A model generated the notes under the pieces. It worked only from the letters and a program-made list of their open reading frames with translations, made no database searches and was not told where the DNA came from. Both the position numbers and the translations under genes were made by a program. Positions 5,161 through 11,708 of a DNA stretch of 11,708 bases are shown piece after piece. The stretch lies in contig DASWOP010000024.1 of the NCBI GenBank assembly GCA_036404255.1, positions 1-11,708 of the forward strand, in the 5' to 3' direction. The stretch's first letter is position 1, and every line of letters begins with the position of its first letter. Source of the stretch: JARLFX01 sp036404255 (GTDB taxonomy: Bacteria > Acidobacteriota > Terriglobia > Terriglobales > Acidobacteriaceae).

Positions 5161-6499
5161 GTGCGGAATTCCTTTCGTTATGCGGAGTGGAAGATGGGCC
5201 AAGATCGATGGGTTGAATCCGGCCGATGAGTAAGAAGAGCAAGATGGCGCCGATGGGCGAGAGAACACCTGCGATAGTAAGCACGATGCCGTAACCGAAG
5301 TGCATCACCAGCCAACCGGTGCCAAGATTGAAGAGCAGGCTACTGATGCCTGCCGCGGTGCCGCCCATGCCGGCGATGGAGCCGACGGCGGCGTTGGAGA
5401 AGAAATCGCTGGGCAGCGTCTGCACATTGGAGATCCACATCTGGAAGCCAAAGAGCACGATGGCAATGTAGATGAGTGCCTGGTATGCATTGTCCGCACG
5501 CGCGGCGAGGATGCCGAAGGGCATAAGGACTGCCGCGGAGCCGATGACGATTTTGCGCGCTGCGTTGACGCTGAAGCGAGCGCGGATGAGACGGCCGACG
5601 AGCCATCCACCAAAGAGAGCGCCAAGAGCGGCGCAGAGGTAGGGGACCCAGGTGAAGATGCCAAGCTGGCTGACGTTGAAGTGGCGTGCTTCGACCAGAT
5701 AGCTGGGGAGCCAGAGCATGTAGAGCCACCAGACAGGGTCCACGATGAAGCGGGCAAGCAGGATGCCCCAGGTCTGACGCTGCGAGAGCAGGACTCGGAG
5801 GGATGGGGATTTCTCCTGCGAGCGGGCGCTTTGGCCTTCGAGGATGTAGGCGCGTTCCTGCGGCGAGACGCGGGGGTGGGCTGCAAGCGGATAGTAGTAG
5901 TAGAGCCACCCGGCCAGCCAGACGAAGCCAAGGACGCCGATGATGAGGAAGGTGAGGCGCCAGCCCACGACCTGCTCGACGCCGACGATGAGCAGGGGGC
6001 CGAGAACGCCGCCCATGGAGGCTCCACCGTTGAAGATGGCCATGCCGAGGGCGCGTTCACGCTGCGGGAACCATTCGGCGATGACTTTGGCTGCGCCGGG
6101 CCAGTTGCCGGCTTCGCCGAAGCCGAGAACGAAGCTACAGGCGGCGAAGCTGGCGAATCCGACGAGCATGGAGTGCGCCATGGCTGCAAAGCACCAGACG
6201 ATGATGGAGACGGAGAAGCCGATGCGAGCGCCGTATTTGTCGTAGAGGCGGCCAGAGACGGACTGCGAGAGGGTGTAGGCAAAGAGTAGAATCGCCCCGA
6301 CGCGGGAGTATTGCAGGGTAGAGAGATGGATCTGAGGGCCAAAGATGGGCCGGAGCAGCGAGATGCTGGTGCGGTCAATGTAGTTGATGCAGGTGACGAT
6401 GAAGATGAGACCCGCGATGATCCAGCGGAGATGGCCGGCATGGGCGCTGGTGAAACCTGGGCCGGGGAGCCGTTGCGGAAGATTGGATTCCTGCGTCAT
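5147..6499 (-). CDS. MFS transporter, ACS family, hexuronate (ExuT-like) permease
   Basis: This inner-membrane permease of the anion:cation symporter family has 450 residues and about 12 hydrophobic helices. The NYIDRTSIS segment (39-47) ends helix 1, the MFS loop-2/3 motif GRLYDKYGAR is at 83-92, and GEAGNWPGAAKVIAEWFPQR followed by ERALGMAIFNGG is very close to the ExuT/hexuronate-transporter signature. The likely cargo is glucuronate, galacturonate or unsaturated/keto derivatives released by the divergently encoded lyases. The stop codon overlaps the next gene by 14 bp (its ATG lies inside GCACATGTCTCTTTGA), which implies translational coupling with the SDR. The ATG at 6499 is the only in-frame start before the hydrophobic region that keeps family length. 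Its ribosome site is poor, with AGGAAGG about 20 nt away. A LacI-type operator lies upstream. Confidence 0.88.
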   Translation of the reverse strand: MTQESNLPQRLPGPGFTSAHAGHLRWIIAGLIFIVTCINYIDRTSISLLRPIFGPQIHLSTLQYSRVGAILLFAYTLSQSVSGRLYDKYGARIGFSVSIIVWCFAAMAHSMLVGFASFAACSFVLGFGEAGNWPGAAKVIAEWFPQRERALGMAIFNGGASMGGVLGPLLIVGVEQVVGWRLTFLIIGVLGFVWLAGWLYYYYPLAAHPRVSPQERAYILEGQSARSQEKSPSLRVLLSQRQTWGILLARFIVDPVWWLYMLWLPSYLVEARHFNVSQLGIFTWVPYLCAALGALFGGWLVGRLIRARFSVNAARKIVIGSAAVLMPFGILAARADNAYQALIYIAIVLFGFQMWISNVQTLPSDFFSNAAVGSIAGMGGTAAGISSLLFNLGTGWLVMHFGYGIVLTIAGVLSPIGAILLFLLIGRIQPIDLGPSSTPHNERNSAHVSL

Positions 6500-6540
6500 G
6501 AGATGTTGGCTGTGGCAGCCTTCCTAACCGAGCAATTTGT

Positions 6541-6572
6541 GTGATAACTTCGTCTGGGTGATAACGCTAACA
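6541..6572. promoter_or_regulatory. LacI-family-type operator in the divergent promoter region, plus a direct-repeat half site
   Basis: TGATAACGCTAACA (6559-6572; complement TGTTAGCGTTATCA) fits the LacI/CcpA-family operator pattern TGnnAnCGnTnnCA, with the conserved central CG. The left half together with the preceding G (GTGATAAC, 6558-6565) recurs at 6541-6548, 17 bp away in direct orientation. The site lies 60-73 bp before the MFS start and about 92 bp before the heparinase-fold gene, so one regulator could control both arms. No regulator gene is in the window. Confidence 0.5.
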
Positions 6573-6663
6573 CATTCTGGTGCGGCTGGTACATACCGCC
6601 CCTGAAAAGCGTTGCGGCGAGCAAGGTAAAGATACAGAATTTCAGTGGAAAATGGAGCAGAAG

Positions 6664-8664
6664 ATGCGTCGATTCAGTCTGGTACTTCTTGCGGTGGTTG
6701 TACTGCTATGCGAAACGCGGGTTCTGACAGCACAGGATGCGAATGAGGCACTGGGTGCGAGCGTGAATCCGCACAGCAAGGCGGTGCCGCTGGCGGGGGC
6801 GATGAAGAGCCTGCACTCCACGCTACGGCCTGAGCTGGTGGGCGTTCATCCGCGCGTGTACTTTACCGATGCCGAACTGGACGCGCTGCGGACCAAGGCG
6901 CATGGAGAGCAGAAGGCGTGGTGGCAGGAGCAGTTGACGAATCTGCGAGTGCTGCGCGGGACGCCTCCGCCGCCACCGGCTGAGGAACGCCGCGCGCAGA
7001 ACAATGTGGCGTTTGCCATGGCGGAGGCTGCATTCGCCTATCGCATGGAGCGGAACCCGGAGTATCTGAAGCTGGCGAAGGTCTACATGGACGCGGCGGT
7101 GGGCTACGACGTGTGGGGCTATGCCTTCAGCAAGCCGAATACCGATCTGGCTGCCGGGCACCTGCTCTACGGCATGGGGTTTGCGTATGACCTGCTCTAT
7201 AACGACCTGACTCCAGCGGAGCGAGAGAAGTATCGCAACAAGATCGCGCGGCAGGGGCATCTGATGTACGAGGCGTTTGCGCCAAAGGCTGGACGAGTGT
7301 ATGCGTACAGCCAAAACCATACGTTTATTCCGATGGCGGGGTTGGGCGTCGCCGCATATGCCGTATACGGCGAGGTGCCGGAGGCTGCGCAGTGGGCGGC
7401 GCTGACGCGCTCGATCTACGATCGCGTGCTGGGGACGTATGGGAAAGACGGCTACTACTACGAGGGGTTCGAATACTGGATCTTCTCTACGCCATGGATC
7501 ATTCATTACCTGGACGCGCATCAGCATGCGACGGGCGAGAGCCTGTTCAACCAGCCGGGATTGCAGAAGACGCATCTGTACGCGGTGCATTCGCTGACGC
7601 CGGGCGGGCAGACGATGTTCGACTTTGGCGATGTGTTTGAGGGGCCGGCGACGCGCGCACATCATGGCGGCGACTACGAACGGAGCCATCCGCGTGGGAA
7701 GGACGGCGTGGATCATTTCGAGACGAACTACAACATTCTGTATGACCTGGCGGGGCGGTTCCACTCCAGCGAGATACAGGGTGTGGCGGACTGGATGAAG
7801 TCGCAGGGCCACACGAACGCCGAGGAGTGGTGGACGCTGGCGTGGCGCGACAGCAAGCTGGCTTCGCAGCCGATTGCGAAGCTGCAGCCGTGGCATCACT
7901 TTGAGGATGCTGACGTGGTGTACTGGCGCAGCGGATGGAACAAGGATGCGACTGCGGTTGCCTTCAAGTGCGGGCCTCCAGAGGGACATGCGGCGGCAGC
8001 GGAAATTGTGGCGATGCCGGACTGGCGTCCGGAAGAGGGCCACGTGCATCCGGATGTTAACGGCTACATTCTGTGGGCGCATGGGCAGTATCTGACGGGC
8101 GTCTCCGGCTACGCGGGGGTTCCGAAGACGGCAGAGGCAAATACGCTGCTGGTGGATGGACACGGGCAGGGCAACGATGGCGCGAAGGGACACGATGCGT
8201 GGATCGGAACACCGTATTCGCGGCTGAACCAGGCGCGTATTGCGAGCGTGAAGTTTGATGCCAAGGGCTTCACTGCTACGGGCGAAGGCGCGGGGGCTTA
8301 CAACGTGGCGACCGGGCTGACGAAGTTCACGCGCACGCTGACGCTGACGGCAGGGAAGTTGACGGTGCAGGACAGCATCACTACTTCGTCGCCGAAGGTG
8401 TTTACCGAGTTTCTGCATTCGGATACGACGGTGGTTGCGGGTGGTCCGCAGAAATTTGTGATCAATGTGAAGAATGTGCCGCTGCATGCAGAGCTGGTTG
8501 CGCCGGCAGATGCGGTGACGAAGGTGGAACCGAATATCGTGATGGGGCCGGGACGACCGGGCTCCGTGGACAAGGGAACGCTGGAGCAGAGGGGCGAGAG
8601 GCTGGGTGCTTCTACCGTGAAGCCTGATACTACTGCGAACTTCCACTGGCGGCTCACCTTCTGA
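6664..8664 (+). CDS. exported heparinase II/III-fold polysaccharide lyase (alginate/oligouronide-lyase-like)
   Basis: This 666-residue protein starts with a signal peptide (MRRFSLVLLAVVVLLCETRV, cleavage near LTA-QD). The N-terminal half, from HPRVYFTDAELDALR, is the all-helical toroid typical of PL15/PL17/PL21-like lyases and DUF4962 proteins. The C-terminal half is the beta-sheet heparinase II/III domain. Candidate catalytic and metal residues are N218-H219 (SQNHTFIPMAG), tyrosines 264-266 and Y271 in DGYYYEGFEYW, and H460/H462/D464 in GHVHPDVNGY. These enzymes cleave uronate-containing chains by beta-elimination. The exact PL family and substrate (alginate, glucuronan, pectate or a glycosaminoglycan-like polymer) cannot be settled by eye. 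The frame could begin at a GTG (6580) or at ATG 6652. I chose 6664 because GGAG lies 6 nt upstream and the signal peptide then starts MRR. It is the first gene of a three-gene rightward operon. Confidence 0.8.
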   Translation: MRRFSLVLLAVVVLLCETRVLTAQDANEALGASVNPHSKAVPLAGAMKSLHSTLRPELVGVHPRVYFTDAELDALRTKAHGEQKAWWQEQLTNLRVLRGTPPPPPAEERRAQNNVAFAMAEAAFAYRMERNPEYLKLAKVYMDAAVGYDVWGYAFSKPNTDLAAGHLLYGMGFAYDLLYNDLTPAEREKYRNKIARQGHLMYEAFAPKAGRVYAYSQNHTFIPMAGLGVAAYAVYGEVPEAAQWAALTRSIYDRVLGTYGKDGYYYEGFEYWIFSTPWIIHYLDAHQHATGESLFNQPGLQKTHLYAVHSLTPGGQTMFDFGDVFEGPATRAHHGGDYERSHPRGKDGVDHFETNYNILYDLAGRFHSSEIQGVADWMKSQGHTNAEEWWTLAWRDSKLASQPIAKLQPWHHFEDADVVYWRSGWNKDATAVAFKCGPPEGHAAAAEIVAMPDWRPEEGHVHPDVNGYILWAHGQYLTGVSGYAGVPKTAEANTLLVDGHGQGNDGAKGHDAWIGTPYSRLNQARIASVKFDAKGFTATGEGAGAYNVATGLTKFTRTLTLTAGKLTVQDSITTSSPKVFTEFLHSDTTVVAGGPQKFVINVKNVPLHAELVAPADAVTKVEPNIVMGPGRPGSVDKGTLEQRGERLGASTVKPDTTANFHWRLTF

Positions 8665-8675
8665 AGACGCCGCAA

Positions 8676-8712
8676 AACCTTCGTGAGAATCGAGGGTTAC
8701 TACCGCTGTAAC
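8676..8712 (+). other. overlapping hairpins between the two lyase genes
   Basis: AACCTTCG (8676-8683) can pair with CGAGGGTT (8691-8698) across a 7-nt loop with one wobble. GTTAC (8696-8700) can pair with GTAAC (8708-8712). The two structures share 8696-8698 and would exclude each other. They lie in the 73-bp gap before the PL5 start, with its ribosome site immediately after. There is no T-tract, so this is not an intrinsic terminator; a processing or expression-tuning role is speculation. Confidence 0.25.
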
Positions 8713-8737
8713 TCGCCCAAGGGCGGAAGGAGTGTGA

Positions 8738-9841
8738 ATGCGTTTTAGTGAAATGCTGGCCGCGGTTGCGGTGGTTTCTGTCCTGATGGCGCCGGTTCAG
8801 GGGCGCACGGAGAACACGCTGAAGTCTACAGACGCAGCGTTGAAGTCTTCCGGCGCGCCGCTGAAATCGCTATGGGGCGCATCGAAGCATGCTCCGGCGG
8901 GCGGCAACTATGATTGCCCGGCGACCACGCCGCTGCCGCATGACATTGTGGCGGAGAGCTACTACAGCGACGCAAAACACTCTGTGATCGATAAGGCACG
9001 CTACGACGCTTATAACGAGGCGCAGGAACAGTTCCGCGGACAGATGAAGGCTGCGGAGGATGCAGCGGATCTCTACCAGAAGACGGGCAAGCTGGCGGCG
9101 GCGCACTGCGTGGTGCAGATCGTAAAGTCTGATGTGGTGGCGGATTCGATGACGGGCAGTATGTCTACCAACCAGGCGTATTACATGCAGAACTGGACGA
9201 TGGGTGCGCTGGCGATCTCGTATCTGAAGGTGCAGAAGAGCGGCGTGATGAGCGCGGACAATAACGCTGCCATTGCGGCGTGGATGGTGAAGGTTGGGCG
9301 GCAGGTGGAAGATTACTTTGAGGCTCGCCGCGCGAAGCAGACCAAGGACGGGCGCAACAATCATCTCTACTGGGCTGGGTATTCGGCGATGGCGGCGGCG
9401 GTGGTGGGCAACGATCATAAGCTCTTCGACTGGGGCGCTTCCACGTACTACGACGGCGTTCACTTTATCGAGGCGGACGGGACGCTGCCGCTGGAGATGG
9501 ATCGCGGAGCGCGTGCGTTGCACTACCATCTGTTTGCACTGGGGCCGCTGGTGATGATGGCGGAGTTCGGCGAGGACAATGGACTGCCGATGTATGCGGC
9601 GAACAACGGTGCGCTGCACTCGCTGGTAAAGCGGACGCTCTCAGGGCTGGGCAGCAATACATATTTTGCGAGTAAGGCAGGCGTGAAGCAGGACACACCC
9701 GAAGGCGGCAAGATCAAGTCAAACGATGTGGTGTGGGCGGTTCCTTATGTGAAGCGCTTTCCCAATCCGACGATCAGCGCGATGATTCATTCTGTGGAAC
9801 TGCATGGATGGGATTACCTGGGCGGTCTGCCTCCAGAGTAG
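8738..9841 (+). CDS. exported PL5-family alginate/polyuronate lyase (AlgL-like)
   Basis: This 367-residue protein has an N-terminal signal peptide (MRFSEMLAAVAVVSVLMAPV) and the PL5 alginate-lyase fold, an alpha-barrel that cleaves mannuronate or related uronate chains by beta-elimination. Matching landmarks are NYDCP, ESYYSD...HSVID, NWTMGALAISYLKV, the catalytic NNHLYWAGYSAMAAAVVGND (N208, H209) and GTLPLEMDRGARALHYHLFA (R259 and Y263 as candidates for substrate-binding Arg and the catalytic acid Tyr). Where Pseudomonas AlgL has a lysine in its SKYEGSD segment, this protein has SYYSDAK, the form seen in broader polyuronate lyases. Between the signal and catalytic parts is a threefold 7-residue repeat (TLKSTDA, ALKSSGA, PLKSLWG; 27-47). 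A strong AAGGAG lies 5 nt before the ATG. It follows the heparinase-fold gene by 73 bp in the same operon. Family is fairly certain, substrate is not. Confidence 0.85.
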   Translation: MRFSEMLAAVAVVSVLMAPVQGRTENTLKSTDAALKSSGAPLKSLWGASKHAPAGGNYDCPATTPLPHDIVAESYYSDAKHSVIDKARYDAYNEAQEQFRGQMKAAEDAADLYQKTGKLAAAHCVVQIVKSDVVADSMTGSMSTNQAYYMQNWTMGALAISYLKVQKSGVMSADNNAAIAAWMVKVGRQVEDYFEARRAKQTKDGRNNHLYWAGYSAMAAAVVGNDHKLFDWGASTYYDGVHFIEADGTLPLEMDRGARALHYHLFALGPLVMMAEFGEDNGLPMYAANNGALHSLVKRTLSGLGSNTYFASKAGVKQDTPEGGKIKSNDVVWAVPYVKRFPNPTISAMIHSVELHGWDYLGGLPPE

Positions 9842-9872
9842 TGCTGCTCGTCAGCGGCATGTTCGCTCCGTT

Positions 9873-11708
9873 ATGATTTCCGGCATGCGCTGGCTTCGTT
9901 TCGGGATTGCTCTCTTCGTGGTTGCAGGTCTTCTTTCGCTGGGTTCGGTAGCACAAGGTAATCAGAGTGTGCCGGCGACGCCGGTGGCTTGCGTGGTGCT
10001 GCATCCGGTGGCGGCTACGGCGGGGCTGGATACAGACCGCATTCAGCGGGCGCTGAATGCGTGTGCGCCGGGACGGGCGGTGGTTCTGGCTGCGAATGAC
10101 GGGAAGAAGACGGCATCGTTCACTGCCGCACCCCTGATTCTGCTGCGAGGCGTGACGCTGTTTGTAGATGAAGGCGTGACACTGTACGCATCGAAGAACG
10201 TGCGGGATTATGACCTGACGCCGGGAAGCTGCGACCCGGCGAAGAGTTTTGACCCCAATCACGAGACGCCGTTTTGCAAGCCATTCATCTACAGCTATCA
10301 GGCTGCGTACAGCGCGGTGATGGGACCGGGGACTATTGATGGGAACGGGACTCCTCGTGAACTGGTGACCAGCTATGAGTCGCAGAGTTTCTCCGTGAGT
10401 GGTGTGACGTTGCGGGGCGCGGTGGGCACGCTGCTGGCGGTGTATAAGACGCCACGATTTTCAGCTTCTGATGTTGTGCTGGAGGCGAAGAGTGGTGAGA
10501 CCGGCGGTCTGCTATTGAGCAATGCTGTTGCGCCGGTTGTGCGGAATCTTTCTACCGAAGTGACTGGGTGGGGTATGGTGGTCCGAGCCAGCATACTGGG
10601 ACCGACGGCGGGGGCGGAGTTTCGCTTTATCCATGTGGTGGGAGGCAAGGGAATTTCGCTGGGGGATAAGGAGTTCGGCGCTATGAATGATGTGGCGTTC
10701 TACACGCTGGATATGCTGCATACGCAATCCGGCATTGTGACCGAGCTGCATTCCAGACAGGGCGCGATGAAGGGTGTCACCTTCAACGATCTGTGCCTGC
10801 AGGACGTGGCGATGCCGCTGCGCGAAGCGAATGGCGCTGAGTTGCAAAACGGCGGGATCGCCGGAGTGACGCTGACAAATCTTTCCATCCACACGCCGGA
10901 GGAGACCACGCCGTGCAAGTGGGGGCGGACGGCATATATGCCGGTGAAGCCGGACATTTTACAGCTGCCGCATGCAGGTACGAAGCGTGAGCTCACTGTC
11001 GCGACTTCGGGAGGGGATTTCACTACAGTGCAGACGGCGGTGGATGCGCTGCCGGTGGATGGCGGGAGCGTTCGGGTGGGTCCGGGGACGTATCGCGAGG
11101 TGGTGACGATTCGGAAGCCGCATGTGCGGCTGTATGGTGCGGACAGCGATCCGGCGAAGACGACGATTGTCTATGGAAATTGCGCGCCGACGAGTGGCGG
11201 TACGTTTAATTCGGGGACAGTGTTTGCCGAGGCGGACGACATTACAATCGAGAATCTGACGATTGAGAACGACTGCGACCGGAACGCGAAGGGGCAGGCG
11301 GTGGCGCTGCATACACAGGGTGATCGGAATATCTTTCGCAATCTGCGAATACTGGGATCGACGGATACGCTGTATGCCAGCGCGAAGCTCTGCTATGGCG
11401 ATTACGGGCCATGCGTTCCTGCACGGCAGTATTTTGCGGACACGTTTGTAGAGGGTGGCGTGGACTTTATCTTCGGCGACAGCATTGCATACTTCGATCA
11501 CTGCACGCTGCATGGATTGCCTGGGGGGAACGTGATGTTTACGGCGCAAAGCAAGCATTATCCCGCAGAACAGAGCGGATACGTGTTTGCGGATGCGCAC
11601 CTTATTGCCGATGGGCGTAACGGCAAAGGGGTACTGACGCTGGGACGGGCGTGGAGGCCGTATGCGAGCGTTGTATTTTTGCATGCGAAGATCGATGCGC
11701 CATTGCCG
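9873..11708 (+). CDS. exported GH28-like (catalytically degenerate) + CE8 pectinesterase fusion (partial, C-terminus off window)
   Basis: The frame stays open for 612 residues to the window edge. MRWLRFGIALFVVAGLLSLG is a signal peptide. Residues of about 45-360 have the GH28 polygalacturonase beta-helix layout: LDTDRIQRALNAC, LFVDEGVTLYAS, MGPGTIDGNG (150-159), GKGISLGD. Yet the catalytic motifs are replaced: NTD by ETG (209-211), GDD by GWG (232-234), GHG by GKG (258-260), RIK by ELH (291-293). Residues 370 onward are CE8 pectin methylesterase, which removes methyl esters from homogalacturonan: GGDFTTVQTAVDALP, GQAVAL (Q475), GSTDTLY (D498), GGVDFIFG (D531), LGRAWRP (R592). The two aspartates and the arginine are kept; the usual Gln before D498 is Thr. 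The start is either ATG 9873 or 9885, with no clear ribosome site for either. It lies 31 bp after the PL5 gene, probably co-transcribed. Confidence 0.85.
   Translation, partial: MISGMRWLRFGIALFVVAGLLSLGSVAQGNQSVPATPVACVVLHPVAATAGLDTDRIQRALNACAPGRAVVLAANDGKKTASFTAAPLILLRGVTLFVDEGVTLYASKNVRDYDLTPGSCDPAKSFDPNHETPFCKPFIYSYQAAYSAVMGPGTIDGNGTPRELVTSYESQSFSVSGVTLRGAVGTLLAVYKTPRFSASDVVLEAKSGETGGLLLSNAVAPVVRNLSTEVTGWGMVVRASILGPTAGAEFRFIHVVGGKGISLGDKEFGAMNDVAFYTLDMLHTQSGIVTELHSRQGAMKGVTFNDLCLQDVAMPLREANGAELQNGGIAGVTLTNLSIHTPEETTPCKWGRTAYMPVKPDILQLPHAGTKRELTVATSGGDFTTVQTAVDALPVDGGSVRVGPGTYREVVTIRKPHVRLYGADSDPAKTTIVYGNCAPTSGGTFNSGTVFAEADDITIENLTIENDCDRNAKGQAVALHTQGDRNIFRNLRILGSTDTLYASAKLCYGDYGPCVPARQYFADTFVEGGVDFIFGDSIAYFDHCTLHGLPGGNVMFTAQSKHYPAEQSGYVFADAHLIADGRNGKGVLTLGRAWRPYASVVFLHAKIDAPLP

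Noticed and set aside
5161..5268. Upstream extension of the second SDR to an ATG at 5268
   Set aside because: It would overlap the transporter gene by 122 bp and lacks family similarity. MSLFENRLAVVFGG with AAGGA upstream is a better start.
5300..6289. 329-residue open frame on the plus strand
   Set aside because: It is antisense to the MFS transporter and very rich in Asp, Glu, Gly and Ala. It has no domain pattern and is a composition artefact.
6823..8646. 607-residue open frame on the minus strand
   Set aside because: It lies entirely antisense to the heparinase-fold lyase. It is Arg/His/Leu-rich with no recognisable domain, and is explained by GC-rich codons read in the complementary frame.
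1..11708. CRISPR arrays, tRNA/rRNA genes, insertion sequences, phage or toxin-antitoxin modules
   Set aside because: I searched by eye on both strands and found no regularly spaced repeats, no tRNA-like cloverleaf, no transposase motif and no terminal inverted repeats with target duplications.

Overview
The window most resembles a soil or plant-litter member of the Acidobacteriota (class Terriglobia, Acidobacteriaceae-like). This rests on high-GC coding DNA, on the kinds of protein family present, and on an intergenic repeat of the type 'AGAT..TTCGCT..GGATGACA' that I associate with these genomes. It is an inference; no rRNA or other marker gene is present.

Left part (1-3434). A truncated multi-pass membrane sensor domain (minus strand) diverges from a 100-residue protein (plus strand) with an FlgM-like 'VKLS.AAQ' segment and a helix-turn-helix-like C-terminal half. 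Next, on the minus strand, come a PLP-dependent threonine aldolase (ltaE) and an exported nitroreductase-family protein. Each of these two ends near a hairpin and appears to be transcribed alone.

Middle (3435-4410). A stand-alone classical SDR oxidoreductase has a near-ideal intrinsic terminator downstream. Upstream, a 20-bp palindrome sits in the spacer of its putative promoter, as expected for a repressor operator.

Right part (4411-11708). This is a divergently organised polyuronate-utilisation locus. Leftward runs a two-gene operon: an ACS/ExuT-like MFS hexuronate transporter overlapping by 14 bp an SDR that resembles 4-deoxy-5-hexoseulose-uronate (DEH) reductases. Rightward runs an operon-like series of three exported enzymes: a heparinase II/III-fold lyase, a PL5-type alginate/polyuronate lyase, and a large GH28-like + CE8 pectinesterase fusion cut by the window edge. 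The 164-bp region between the two arms carries a LacI-family-type operator.

The proposed logic is that exported lyases and the esterase cut polyuronates outside the cytoplasm, the MFS permease imports unsaturated or monomeric uronates, and the SDR reduces the resulting keto-uronate. The most unusual item is the fusion protein. Its GH28 half keeps the fold landmarks but has lost every catalytic motif, and its CE8 half lacks one of the two oxyanion-hole glutamines. The locus also mixes alginate-type and pectin-type enzymes, so its real substrate is open.
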